From Fidelibacterota bacterium (GTDB taxonomy: Bacteria > Fidelibacterota > Marinisomatia > SCGC-AAA003-L08 > TS1B11), in NCBI GenBank assembly GCA_020354025.1, contig CP070638.1:2982372-3017921 (forward strand): DNA of 35,550 bases, written 5' to 3'. Of this stretch, positions 1 through 8,553 are shown in pieces; the stretch's first letter is position 1; each line of letters opens with the position of its first letter. The translations under genes and the position numbers were made by a program. The notes under the pieces are model-generated. The model saw only the letters and a program-made list of their open reading frames with translations. It was not told where the DNA came from and did not search any database.

Positions 1-152
1 CTAGGTCCATCAAGATGGTGCTGCTGAAGCAGGCCAAAAGCCCCTCAGATGAGGGGCTTTTTCATATCCCGGGTGGGATTCAATTGGCCAAATGGTGGCA
101 ACTCCTGACCAGTTTCTGCGGGTGTAATCCCAACCAGTGTAATAAGATATAG
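1..152 (+). CDS. 3' end of a T9SS type A sorting-domain protein, partial, with apparent stop loss
   Basis: Only the tail is in the window. From base 3 the frame reads RSIKMVLLK, the same final residues as the two complete T9SS proteins here (ending 3659 and 10830), so this was a secreted protein with a C-terminal sorting domain. In both complete genes the codon after LLK is TAG. Here it is CAG (30-32), and the frame stays open through the terminator hairpin until TAG at 150-152. Either the stop was lost by a single T-to-C change, adding about 40 unrelated residues, or this is a decayed copy. The body of the gene lies upstream and cannot be judged. Confidence 0.45.
   Translation, partial: RSIKMVLLKQAKSPSDEGLFHIPGGIQLAKWWQLLTSFCGCNPNQCNKI
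36..62 (+). terminator. Rho-independent terminator
   Basis: A 10-bp perfect stem (37-46 with 51-60, AAAGCCCCTC/GAGGGGCTTT) closes a 4-base AGAT loop and runs into a T tract (58-62). It sits directly after the LLK-encoding end of the upstream T9SS gene, as expected for that gene's terminator. Confidence 0.85.
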
Positions 153-386
153 CTTCCTGATGTTTTCCCTAATAAGCTTGATACTTTACAAAGTGTAATG
201 TACTTTGCATTGGAAGCCTTTCCTCGAAGACTCCCACGTTAATTGAAAGACACAGGTGTTGCTAAGGCACTGGTCGTCGTCTCGCTTGCATAATCAAGAT
301 TCGCATCTGTAATAATCTCGATCTGACGAGTGCCTGGGGGTACTAGCTAATATCTGACCACACTTTAAAACGGTACGGTGGGAATC
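63..386. other. Gene-less spacer before the VCBS protein
   Basis: No supported gene was seen. The only structure noted is a short inverted repeat, TTACA-aag-TGTAA (186-198), which could be an operator. A GTG (378) opens the next reading frame, but the better start is the ATG at 387. Confidence 0.4.
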
Positions 387-3300
387 ATGGAACGCGTTCA
401 ATCCAATCATAAACTACATTTTCCTCCTGGATGGAGCGATACTCCTTTAGTGCTTGCTCTTCTGTTAGCCTCAGGCCTCCTGGCGCAGGCCCCTACCATC
501 GTCGCCACCTATCCCGCCCAGAACGCCCTGAACGTGCCACGGGACACCACCATCTCGGTCACCTTCGACAGAGAGATGGATGCTACCTCTTTCAATAACA
601 CGACCTTCGTGGTGCACGGCAACCAGACGGGCCGGTTGAGCGGTGCGTACGGCTACGAGGCCGACACTTATACGGCCATTTTCGCCCCGGCCGGCCCCCT
701 CAAGGCAGGCGAGCAGGTGAGCGTAACGCTGACGACGGGGACCCAAAGCGGCGCGGAGACTACGCTGGCGAATCCTTTTTCCTGGTCCTTTATCGCCGAG
801 TGCTCCGGCGGTAGCGCCACCTTCGCCGCCGCCTTGAATTATGGCGTAGGGGATGACCCTGAGTCCGTCACCGCCGCTGACCTGGACGGTGACGGGGACA
901 GCGATCTGGCGGTGGCGAATAGGCGTAGCCACAACGTGTCAGTACTGCTAAACGACGATTCGGGCACTTTTACCGCCGCTGTGAATTATAGTGCAGGATC
1001 TTCTCCCCTTTCCGTCACCTCCGCTGACCTGGACGGTGACTGGGACATCGAGCTGGCGTTAGCGACTAGCGTGTTGGTGCTGCTGAACGATGGCTCGGGC
1101 ACCTTCGCCGCCGCCGTGGATTATGGTGCAGGGAGTGGCCCTGAGTCCGTTACCGCCGCCGACCTGGACGGTGACGGGGACAGCGACCTGGCGGTGGCGA
1201 ACAGCTCTAGCCACAACGTGTCAGTGCTACTCAATGACGGCTCAGGCGGTTTCGCCGCCGCTGTGAACTATGGCGTAGGGGAGTACCCCCGTTCCGTCAC
1301 CGCAGCCGACCTGGATGGTGACGGGGACAGCGACCTGGCGGTGGTGAATTGGTTAAGCGACAACCTATCGGTGCTGCTCAATGACGGCACGGGCACCTTC
1401 GCCGCCGCAGTGAATTATGGCGTGGGGAATGAGCCCTATTTCGTTACCGCCGTTGACCTGGACGGTGACGGGGACAGCGACCTGGCGGTGGTGAATGCTG
1501 GTAGTGCCAATGTGTCGGTGCTGCTCAATGACGGCTCGGGCACCTTCGCCGCCGCCGTGAATTATAGCGTAGGGAGTAGCCCTAATTCCGTGATCGCCGC
1601 CGACCTGGATGGGGACGGGGACAGCGACCTGGCGGTGGTGAATAGTGGTAGCGACAACGTGTCGGTGCTGCTGAACCGTAACTATGGGGAGGCGGATATT
1701 GTTCTATCAACAAATTTCCTCTCCTTCGGACTTACAAGGATCGGCACTGCCGATACTCTAAATCTTACCGTTTGTAACCAGGGCTTGGACAGCACGTTGA
1801 AGGTGAGCAGTATAACTAGCTCCAATAATGTTTTCAGCGCCAGCCCCGGCAGCTTCTCAGTGATTCCCGATGACAGCGCTACCGTGACCGTCACCTTCAG
1901 CCCCGCGGACATGGTGAACTACAGCGACAGTCTGGCCATCGCCAGCAACGACCCCCAGCAGTCGGAGGTGAAGGTGTATGTGTATGGTGCGGGCAATCCC
2001 ATCGTCGCCACCTATCCCGCCCAGAACGCCCTGAACGTGCCACGGGATACCACCATCTCCGTTACTTTCGACAGAGAGATGAATGCTACCTCTTTCAATA
2101 ACACGACCTTCGTGGTGCACGGCAACCAGACGGGGCGGCTGAGCGGAGCGTACGGCTACGAGGCCGGTACTTATACTGCCACCTTTGCCCCGACCAGCCC
2201 TTTCAAGGCAGGTGAGCAGGTGAGCGTAACGCTGACGACAGGGATCCAAAGCGCCGCGGCATCTTCCCCGACGAATCCATTTTCCTGGTCCTTTATCGCC
2301 GAGTGCTCCGATGACAGCGCCACCTTCGCCGCCGCCGTGAATTATGGCGCAGGGGATGGCCCTGAGTCCGTTACCGCCGCTGACCTGGACGGTGACGGGG
2401 ACAGCGACCTGGCGGTAGCGAATGGTATTAGTGCCGACGTGTCGGTGCTGCTAAATGACGGCTCGGGCAGCTTCGCCGCTGCCGTGAGTTATAACGTGGG
2501 GCATCACCCCCATTCCGTTACCGCCGCCGACCTGGACGGTGACGGGGACAGCGACCTGGCAGTGGCGAATATTGGTAGCGACAACCTGTCGGTGCTGCTC
2601 AATGACGGATCGGGTTCCTTCGCCGCCGCTACGAATTATGTCGTGGGGAATGAGCCCTATTTCGTTACCGCCGCCGACCTGGATGGTGACGGAGACAGCG
2701 ATCTGGCGGTGGCGAATGCTGGTAGTGACAACCTGTCGGTGCTGCTCAATGACGGCCCGGGCACCTTCGCCGCCGCCGTGAATTATAACGCGGGGCATCA
2801 CCCCAATTCCGTTACCGCCGCCGACCTGGACGGTGACGGGGACAGTGACCTGGCGGTGGCGAATGAAAGCGCCAACGTGTCGGTGCTGCTCAATGACGGC
2901 TCGGGCAGCTTCGATGCCACCGAGAATTATGGTGTGGGGTGTTTCCACTCTTTCGTTACCGCCGCCGACCTGGACGGGGACGGGGACAGCGACCTGGCAA
3001 TAGCGAATCATAATATTGCCAACGTGTCGGTGCTGCTCAATGACGGCACGGGCTCCTTCGCTGCCGCCGTGAATTATGGGGTAGGGAATGGCCCCTTATT
3101 CGTTACCGCCGCCGACCTGGACGGGGACGGGGACAGCGACCTGGCGGTGGCGAATTATTATAGCGCCAACGTGTCGGTGCTGCTCAATGGCGGTCTGGGC
3201 ACCTTCGCCGACGCCGTGAATTATAGCGTGGGGAATAATCCCCATTCAGTAGCCGCCGCCGACCTTGACGGGGATGGAGCCAGCGACCTGGCGGTGGCGA

Positions 3301-3659
3301 ATAGTGATAGCGTCAACGTGTCGGTGCTGCTCAATTTAAATGGCACTGCTGAAATAGCCCATTTCCTGGAGCTCATCCCTAATGCTTTCGCCCTGCACCA
3401 GAGCTACCCCAATCCCTTCAATCCGGTGTCTACGATCCGGTATGACCTACCGCGAAGTAGTGAAGTCTCCTTGGTGGTCTATGACATCTTAGGTAGGGAA
3501 GTAGTGAGCCTAGTGGATAGCTACATGGAGCCGGGTTATCATCAGAAGATGTGGGATGGCCGGGATGCAAGTGGTCGGGACATCCCCTCCGGCATCTACA
3601 TCGCCCGGCTGGTGACTCCAGAGTATAGCAAGTCCATCAAGATGGTGCTGTTGAAGTAG
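387..3659 (+). CDS. Secreted FG-GAP/VCBS-repeat protein with Ig-like domains and T9SS type A sorting domain
   Basis: A large surface or secreted protein of about 1090 residues; its ligand is unknown. Order of parts: signal peptide (1-33, hydrophobic LVLALLLASGLLAQA then cleavage); bacterial Ig-like domain (about 36-140, ATYPAQNALNVPRDTTISVTFDR); six VCBS/FG-GAP repeats of about 48 residues (about 145-432), each with a DLDGDGDSDLAV calcium-loop motif; an ASH/abnormal-spindle-like beta domain (about 436-535); a second near-identical Ig-like domain (about 538-640); seven more VCBS repeats (about 648-985); and a T9SS type A sorting domain (about 1008-1090, YPNPFNP...SGIYIARL...KMVLLK). The FG-GAP family forms beta-propeller blades, so two propellers are likely. 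The ATG at 387 follows GGTGGGA and is preferred over GTG at 378. The second VCBS repeat lacks a complete calcium loop (DLDGDWDIE). Export to the outer surface by T9SS is inferred from the sorting domain. Confidence 0.9.
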   Translation: MERVQSNHKLHFPPGWSDTPLVLALLLASGLLAQAPTIVATYPAQNALNVPRDTTISVTFDREMDATSFNNTTFVVHGNQTGRLSGAYGYEADTYTAIFAPAGPLKAGEQVSVTLTTGTQSGAETTLANPFSWSFIAECSGGSATFAAALNYGVGDDPESVTAADLDGDGDSDLAVANRRSHNVSVLLNDDSGTFTAAVNYSAGSSPLSVTSADLDGDWDIELALATSVLVLLNDGSGTFAAAVDYGAGSGPESVTAADLDGDGDSDLAVANSSSHNVSVLLNDGSGGFAAAVNYGVGEYPRSVTAADLDGDGDSDLAVVNWLSDNLSVLLNDGTGTFAAAVNYGVGNEPYFVTAVDLDGDGDSDLAVVNAGSANVSVLLNDGSGTFAAAVNYSVGSSPNSVIAADLDGDGDSDLAVVNSGSDNVSVLLNRNYGEADIVLSTNFLSFGLTRIGTADTLNLTVCNQGLDSTLKVSSITSSNNVFSASPGSFSVIPDDSATVTVTFSPADMVNYSDSLAIASNDPQQSEVKVYVYGAGNPIVATYPAQNALNVPRDTTISVTFDREMNATSFNNTTFVVHGNQTGRLSGAYGYEAGTYTATFAPTSPFKAGEQVSVTLTTGIQSAAASSPTNPFSWSFIAECSDDSATFAAAVNYGAGDGPESVTAADLDGDGDSDLAVANGISADVSVLLNDGSGSFAAAVSYNVGHHPHSVTAADLDGDGDSDLAVANIGSDNLSVLLNDGSGSFAAATNYVVGNEPYFVTAADLDGDGDSDLAVANAGSDNLSVLLNDGPGTFAAAVNYNAGHHPNSVTAADLDGDGDSDLAVANESANVSVLLNDGSGSFDATENYGVGCFHSFVTAADLDGDGDSDLAIANHNIANVSVLLNDGTGSFAAAVNYGVGNGPLFVTAADLDGDGDSDLAVANYYSANVSVLLNGGLGTFADAVNYSVGNNPHSVAAADLDGDGASDLAVANSDSVNVSVLLNLNGTAEIAHFLELIPNAFALHQSYPNPFNPVSTIRYDLPRSSEVSLVVYDILGREVVSLVDSYMEPGYHQKMWDGRDASGRDIPSGIYIARLVTPEYSKSIKMVLLK
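498..808 (+). repeat. Direct repeat, copy 1 (Ig-like domain)
   Basis: This stretch matches 1999-2309 at a constant offset of 1501 bases with no net insertion or deletion and only scattered substitutions. It encodes the Ig-like domain that precedes each VCBS propeller, so the gene appears to have arisen by internal duplication of an Ig-plus-propeller half. Confidence 0.85.
820..1677 (+). repeat. Tandem VCBS repeats, set 1 (six units, about 144 bp each)
   Basis: Each unit contains nearly the same DNA core, GACCTGGACGGTGACGGGGA followed by CAGCGACCTGGCGGTG. The units differ mainly in the few codons before and after it. The nucleotide identity exceeds what protein constraint needs, which suggests recent expansion or gene conversion. 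Confidence 0.85.
1999..2309 (+). repeat. Direct repeat, copy 2 (Ig-like domain)
   Basis: Second copy of the 498-808 segment at offset 1501, encoding the second Ig-like domain of the same protein. Confidence 0.85.
2320..3342 (+). repeat. Tandem VCBS repeats, set 2 (seven units)
   Basis: Seven further copies of the 48-residue VCBS unit. Some pairs are more alike across the two sets than within one, for example the GNEPYFVTA unit near 1427 and again near 2644. That points to exchange between the two halves. Confidence 0.85.
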
Positions 3660-3696
3660 GGAAGAGGCTGCTGCTGGAGCAGAAGACGTTTCAAGT

Positions 3697-3743
3697 GAGG
3701 TGCCAGTTAAGCCCTGGAAACGCGAAATATATCGTAGTTTTTG
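3697..3743 (+). promoter_or_regulatory. Dispersed promoter-like element, copy 1
   Basis: GAGGTGCCAGTTAAGCC is followed by C/TTGGAAAC and, 18 bases after CTG (3714-3716), by TAGTTTTTG (3735-3743). The same 17-base block recurs exactly at 12451-12467. Related elements lie at 28531, 32341 and, on the minus strand, 14373. It resembles the Bacteroidota TTG / TAnnTTTG promoter. The next gene starts about 200 bases downstream. Confidence 0.5.
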
Positions 3744-3785
3744 CCCAACTTGTACATGTTCATCAGACAAAGTACAATCTTGCTC

Positions 3786-3822
3786 TTGAGTTTTCCTTTT
3801 TTCTTCTTAACTTAGGAAAACT
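3786..3822 (+). promoter_or_regulatory. Possible promoter with overlapping 8-bp dyad
   Basis: TTG (3786-3788), a 19-base spacer and TAACTTAG (3808-3815) approximate the Bacteroidota promoter. A perfect inverted repeat AGTTTTCC (3789-3796) / GGAAAACT (3815-3822) brackets the spacer and could be an operator for the sensory gene set that begins at 3942. Confidence 0.35.
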
Positions 3823-3941
3823 ATCACTGTCATAATGAGAGTCTGGATAGTCAACCGGATTCAGCATGCTACTTGAACACATGATAAAACTATGGGACTA
3901 TTCGTTAATCGAAGGTGAGCAGAAGGAGGGATCAATCGGAT

Positions 3942-4553
3942 ATGTCTGAGAATGGATTAAATATTCTTATGAAGAGAATAATCAACTCAGACTATATCTC
4001 AATGGAAGAGCTAGTCAAGGATTCCGACACCTACTCGATTGACGAGATTCATGTCTTTCTCGATCACATCATCGCTAAATGGGAGGCTAACGAGCTCACT
4101 CCAGCAGCTATTAACGCATTACTGAGGTTTGTATATGTGTACTTAGATCGACCTGATGTCCAGATTAATTATAAAAATCGAACACCACTTCCGATTTGCC
4201 ATTTCTCCTCGTTCCTGCTTCCGAGTGCTTTGTTCCTTTACTCGTTTCTGAAAACTCTATCCTTTGCCGTTACTATGATCCGACTAGAGAAAACAGACCA
4301 TGACCTGAAAGAGTATATTGAGAAGATGAAACCGTCGGTGATAATCTTCACCATTTCGCAGTTCCTGCACGTAGAGACTTTAAAACAGTTGGTTCCGTAT
4401 TTACTAGATAGAGATCTGAAAATCATTATCGGTGGTATTCCGTTTGTATATGACGAGAGCATGAAACAGGGATTTTCCGATTGTATTTTCCCGCGAGAAA
4501 TGACCGAATTGACTATCTCTCTGGAGAACTACCTTAAAAGGGACGCAAGATGA
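3942..4553 (+). CDS. B12-binding-domain-like small protein, partner of the downstream kinase
   Basis: 203 residues. The first about 85 residues are helical. Residues about 86-200 have the sequence rhythm of a cobalamin-binding Rossmann domain: a strand/helix around H87, the MKPSVIIFTISQFLHVETLKQL stretch that corresponds to the PDVVxLSxT segment, and IIIGGIPFVYDE that corresponds to the VGGxxF strand. The usual DxHxxG motif is degenerate: the His is kept as ICHFSS, but the Asp and Gly are lost. Cobalamin binding is therefore doubtful; a different ligand or a protein-interaction role is possible. ATG 3942 follows AGAAGGAGGG (3921-3930); a GTG at 3915 in frame lies before that ribosome-binding site and is rejected. 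Its stop overlaps the kinase start by 4 bases (ATGA), so the two are probably translationally coupled and act together. Confidence 0.6.
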   Translation: MSENGLNILMKRIINSDYISMEELVKDSDTYSIDEIHVFLDHIIAKWEANELTPAAINALLRFVYVYLDRPDVQINYKNRTPLPICHFSSFLLPSALFLYSFLKTLSFAVTMIRLEKTDHDLKEYIEKMKPSVIIFTISQFLHVETLKQLVPYLLDRDLKIIIGGIPFVYDESMKQGFSDCIFPREMTELTISLENYLKRDAR

Positions 4554-7500
4554 ACGAATTAAGCATAGGGGTAGTAGTATGTGAATCGATGTACAAAGCG
4601 ATAGAGGAATGCGCAGCATCAATGAAGGAATCTTTCCGGATCTATCCAATAATCCCCTCATGCACCTTTACTGTGGGTATCAACCTGTTCAAACATTACC
4701 TAGACAGATCCATTATTGAGAATGATGTGACACTTTTGGCATACGGGACCTGCCACCCCCAGATCTTGGAACTGCTTGCAGAGTATGGTAACCGAGTCAT
4801 CAAAGTGAAAGGAAACAATTGCTATGAAATGTTCCTTGGCACTGAGAAATATGCCGAGTACCATAAAAAACGCTACTGGATGCTTAATGAACCGTTTTTC
4901 ACCAAGTGGAAAAAGGATATCCTTGTCGGATATGGTGCAGGTACTGTCAATGGCAGTATGCTGATAGAGGATGCTTATGAAAAGCTCGTCTACTTGAGGT
5001 TTGAGAAGGATCAGCTTGACATAAATCTTGTGGAAGATTTCGCAGACAATGTGGGATTAGAGTACGAGGTTCATATGATCGACACGGGCAACCTGAAGCG
5101 GCTGCTTGAGGAAGCACTGGCTTCCGCCTCTCTAACCCAGCGGAGAAAGTTGCCTGAGTCCTCACTGAAATATCCATCTCGACCAGATGTACAGACTATC
5201 CTTGATAACATTGGTGAGATTATTTACAGAATAGATGTACACACAAAGGAGTTCACGTTCATAAGCCCGCAGGTAGAAACGCTTCTTGGCTATACACAAG
5301 CGGAATTTATAGACATCCTAAATAACCATGTTATAGTGCCATTATATCACGAAGACGAGAGAGAAAAGGTTATGATCGGGAGATATAACTTTCTTATCAA
5401 GTGCCTGAATGAGCGCATGCAAGAGGCCTACCAAATGGAATACCGCGTGAAACATAAAAATGGCAATCTTGTCTGGGTGATGGAAAGTGTGTACCCCACC
5501 TATGGTTCAATGGGAGTCATTGAGTCCTTTGTAGGCAAGATAGTGGACATCACCGAGCGCAAGCGGGTCGAAGAAGCATTGCAGAAAGCTCATAATGATC
5601 TCGAGAAACAGGTGAAGAAGCGCACCGCGGAGCTCGAAGCCCTGACTGAAGAACTGAAAAACGAGATTCTTGAACGTCAACAGGTAGAGAGGGATTTGAA
5701 CCGGCTCAACCGGGCCTATTTGATGGTTTGCGAATGCAATCAGGAGTTGATTCGGAACGCCGACGAGCAAGCGTTACTAAATAATATATGCAGAATTATT
5801 ACCGGGATGGGCGGATATCGATTAGCATGGGTCGGCTTTACCGAACACGATGAAAACAAGACTGTTCTACCTGTGGCCAGTGCCGGGTACGAAGAAGGAT
5901 ACCTCGAAAGTTTAGACATTACGTGGGCTGATGAACCAACGGGCCGTGGACCTACAGGCACAGCTATCCGAACAGGAAGGCCGGCTATCGCGAAGAATAT
6001 TCTTACAAATCCACAATTTGCCCCCTGGCGCAGGAGAGCTATCAAGCGCGGCTATGCCTCCTCTATCGCCTTGCCTCTACACATCGACCAGGAGAATATA
6101 GGCGCCCTGAACATCTATGCGCAGGACCCCGAAGCATTTGATGAAGAGGAAGTGAATCTGCTGATCAAGCTGGCTGACAACCTTGCGTATGGTATTATCT
6201 CCCTGCGCATACGTGATGAGCGTAATCGAGCGGAGGAGGCCCTCAGGGAATCGGAAGAATTGTACCGGACGCTGGTGGAAACTGCTCCCGAGGGGGTGAG
6301 CATGACCGATCTTGAGGGCCGGCTCGTTTATGTATCTCAACGGATAGTAGAACTACATGGTTACGAACGGGCCGATGAGCTGCTCGGACGGAATGCCCTC
6401 GACCTCATTGCACCTGAAGACCGCGAGAAGGCGATAAAGAATATTCAAAAAACCCTGGAGGAAGGATCCTTAAGGGAACAGGAGGTTATCCTCCTGAGAA
6501 AAGATGGGACGCACTTTATAGGTGGTGTAAATGCCACCGCACTTAAAGGTGCCGATGGCCAGGCGAGGGCTTTTATCACCACCTCGCGGGATATCACTGA
6601 GCGCAAACGAACGGGGCAGGCTCTGAGGGAGAGCGAGAGAAGCCTGGCTGAAGCCCAGCGTATCGGCCGCATAGGTAACTGGGACCTGAATCTGGTCAAA
6701 AATGAATTGAAATGGTCAGATGAGATTTATCGGATATTTGGTCTGGAGCCTCAGGAATTCGGGGCAACCTATGAAGCCTTCTTGGATGCCGTTCACCCTG
6801 ACGATAGAGAATATGTGGACACCATGTATGCCAAATCCGTAAAGAATAGTACTCCATATGATATTGTGCATCGTATAATCAGAAAATCCGATGGAGAGGT
6901 CCGGTACGTTCATGAGAAATGTGAACATTTCAAGGATCAGACCGGGAAAATGCTTCGGTCAATCGGAACGGTTCAGGACATCACCGAACTCAAGCGGGCG
7001 GAGAACGAGCTCAAAGCCACGCAGGAACAACTGCGAAACCTCTCTACTCACCTTCAATCTTTAAGGGAAGAAGACAGAGCCAGCCTTGCCCGTGAGATTC
7101 ACGACGAGCTAGGCCAGGCATTGACGGTCTTGAAATTTGGTTTAATGGAACTAAAGAACGCGCTGCCCGCCGATAAGATTTCTCTCGTTGAAAAGGTTAC
7201 TTCAATGGCTGAGTACATAGATGCAACAGCTCAGACAGTCAATGAGATTGCAACCCAATTAAGGCCGACGCTCCTGGATGAACTGGGTTTGGTGGAAGCA
7301 ATCGAATGGGAGGTAGAAGAATTTGAAAACCGTACTGGAATTAAGTGCGAGCTCATGGTAAAACCTGAGGAAATGGTGGTAGATCGGGATCGTTCCACAG
7401 CGATCTATCGTATTGTGCAAGAAGCCTTGACGAACATTGCCCGCCACGCACAAACAACCAGAAGTGCCGTAAGTCTGAAAATGTCTGATGGCAAGCTGCA

Positions 7501-7711
7501 TCTGAGTATTACTGACAACGGTATCGGGATTACCGAAGAAAAGGTCTTAAATCCAAAGGCTCTTGGTATTATTGGTATGCGAGAGCGGGTTTTAAGTGTA
7601 GGCGGCAATTTTAAAATCAATGGAATTAAGGATAGAGGTACCAAGATCAGGGTGATAATTCCAGTAAAAGTTGAGGATAAGGCTGATGCTAAGAATTCTG
7701 ATCGCGGATGA
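4550..7711 (+). CDS. Hybrid sensor histidine kinase: DUF1638-like, PAS, GAF, PAS, PAS, HisKA_3, HATPase
   Basis: 1053 residues, no membrane segment or signal peptide, so a cytoplasmic kinase. Residues 1-190 resemble DUF1638: LLAYGTCHPQ with C68, NNCYEMFLG with C91, and a KRYWMLNEPFFTKW segment. That family is often encoded beside corrinoid proteins and methyltransferases. Then come a PAS domain (about 211-340), a coiled coil (340-395), a GAF domain (about 403-555), PAS (about 569-682) and PAS (about 693-812), both ending in DIT(E)xKR. The HisKA_3 dimerisation domain follows (H851 in REIHDELGQ), then the ATPase domain with N-box near 957-967 (QEALTNIARHA), DNGIGI near 988 and GMRERV near 1007. 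This is a NarX/DegS-type kinase core. Neighbours are the coupled B12-like gene upstream and a response regulator overlapping its 3' end. The signal sensed is unknown; a C1 or corrinoid-linked signal is inferred from the N-terminal module. Confidence 0.85.
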   Translation: MNELSIGVVVCESMYKAIEECAASMKESFRIYPIIPSCTFTVGINLFKHYLDRSIIENDVTLLAYGTCHPQILELLAEYGNRVIKVKGNNCYEMFLGTEKYAEYHKKRYWMLNEPFFTKWKKDILVGYGAGTVNGSMLIEDAYEKLVYLRFEKDQLDINLVEDFADNVGLEYEVHMIDTGNLKRLLEEALASASLTQRRKLPESSLKYPSRPDVQTILDNIGEIIYRIDVHTKEFTFISPQVETLLGYTQAEFIDILNNHVIVPLYHEDEREKVMIGRYNFLIKCLNERMQEAYQMEYRVKHKNGNLVWVMESVYPTYGSMGVIESFVGKIVDITERKRVEEALQKAHNDLEKQVKKRTAELEALTEELKNEILERQQVERDLNRLNRAYLMVCECNQELIRNADEQALLNNICRIITGMGGYRLAWVGFTEHDENKTVLPVASAGYEEGYLESLDITWADEPTGRGPTGTAIRTGRPAIAKNILTNPQFAPWRRRAIKRGYASSIALPLHIDQENIGALNIYAQDPEAFDEEEVNLLIKLADNLAYGIISLRIRDERNRAEEALRESEELYRTLVETAPEGVSMTDLEGRLVYVSQRIVELHGYERADELLGRNALDLIAPEDREKAIKNIQKTLEEGSLREQEVILLRKDGTHFIGGVNATALKGADGQARAFITTSRDITERKRTGQALRESERSLAEAQRIGRIGNWDLNLVKNELKWSDEIYRIFGLEPQEFGATYEAFLDAVHPDDREYVDTMYAKSVKNSTPYDIVHRIIRKSDGEVRYVHEKCEHFKDQTGKMLRSIGTVQDITELKRAENELKATQEQLRNLSTHLQSLREEDRASLAREIHDELGQALTVLKFGLMELKNALPADKISLVEKVTSMAEYIDATAQTVNEIATQLRPTLLDELGLVEAIEWEVEEFENRTGIKCELMVKPEEMVVDRDRSTAIYRIVQEALTNIARHAQTTRSAVSLKMSDGKLHLSITDNGIGITEEKVLNPKALGIIGMRERVLSVGGNFKINGIKDRGTKIRVIIPVKVEDKADAKNSDRG

Positions 7712-8318
7712 TCATCCTCTCCTCCGGGCAGGAATCAAACAAGCCATTGAAGCCAATTTCGATGTGGATGCAGTTGACGAGGTGGGCACGAGCCAGGAGG
7801 TGATTGAAAAGGTCTGGCATCAGCATTATGATGTGGTGCTACTAGATATTACCCTGCCGGGTAGAAGTGGCCTGGAAGTATTAAGACAGATAAGGCAAGA
7901 TCGATATGAAGCCCCTGTACTCATTTTGAGCGTACACCCCGAAAAACAATATGCCGTTCGTGCATTGAAAGCCGGGGCTTCCGGGTATTTGACCAAAATG
8001 AGTGCAACCGATGAACTGGTCGATGCGATCCGGGTAGTCTTGCGAGGGGAGAAATATATTACCTCCTCATTGGCGAAAGTCCTTGCCGCTTATGTTGAGA
8101 GCAACTTCAGGGAATCTCCCCATGAAATCCTCACCGACCGTGAATTTGAGATATTGTGTATGATCGCTTCTGGTAATCGCCTTAAAGATATCGCTAAGAA
8201 ACTAGCGCTCAGTGAAAAGACTATAAGCGCCCATAGAGCTAACATCCTGAAGAAAATGAATATGAATTCTACCGCTGAATTAATCCGCTATGTCATTGAA
8301 AAGGAGTTGATTGAGTAG
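7686..8318 (+). CDS. NarL/FixJ (LuxR-type) response regulator
   Basis: 210 residues from ATG 7686. The receiver domain (1-120) has the acidic pair D8/D9, phospho-acceptor D54 (VVLLDITLPG) and K104 (GYLTK). The C-terminal LuxR helix-turn-helix (about 145-205) has LTDREFEILCMIASG and DIAKKLALSEKTISAHRANILKKM. It overlaps the kinase 3' end by 26 bases, so it is the cognate regulator of that HisKA_3 kinase and very likely binds DNA as a dimer on phosphorylation. A TTG at 7671 extends the frame by five codons; the ATG after AAGG is preferred. Targets are not visible. The AT-rich promoter region at 8330-8540 ahead of the collagen-like gene is the nearest candidate. Confidence 0.93.
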   Translation: MLRILIADDHPLLRAGIKQAIEANFDVDAVDEVGTSQEVIEKVWHQHYDVVLLDITLPGRSGLEVLRQIRQDRYEAPVLILSVHPEKQYAVRALKAGASGYLTKMSATDELVDAIRVVLRGEKYITSSLAKVLAAYVESNFRESPHEILTDREFEILCMIASGNRLKDIAKKLALSEKTISAHRANILKKMNMNSTAELIRYVIEKELIE

Positions 8319-8417
8319 ATTATTCAGGCTTCCCATCCCCTCCGCTATTATTAATATTATTATTATACCTTAATACCTATTAGGTAAATCCCTATAAAAT
8401 TTCCCGTCTTTGCCCTA

Positions 8418-8450
8418 TTGTAAAATAAGGATAATACTACTATACTTTTG
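8418..8450 (+). promoter_or_regulatory. Bacteroidota-type promoter for the collagen-like gene
   Basis: TTG (8418-8420), a 22-base spacer and TACTTTTG (8443-8450), an exact TAnnTTTG match, in a very AT-rich spacer. The start codon at 8554 leaves a leader of roughly 95 bases. Confidence 0.45.
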
Positions 8451-8458
8451 ACAGATTT

Positions 8459-8487
8459 TGTGACAATAATCACGTAAATTACTTTAC
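8459..8487. promoter_or_regulatory. CRP/FNR-like operator plus second dyad
   Basis: TGTGA-CAATAA-TCACG (8459-8474) matches the TGTGA-N6-TCACA CRP consensus at 9 of 10 fixed positions. It is followed at once by GTAAA-ttac-TTTAC (8474-8487). Lying just downstream of the putative promoter, it would act as a repressor site; this placement is inferred. Confidence 0.4.
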
Positions 8488-8553
8488 ACGCAGGTAAATT
8501 CGATTGTCAGAAATGGGAAAACAATTAACCGAATTATTATGGAATGAGATGCT

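Noticed and set aside
820-3342. Regular repeats considered as a CRISPR array
   Set aside because: The 144-bp units are in frame and encode VCBS/FG-GAP motifs; there are no short repeats with unique spacers.
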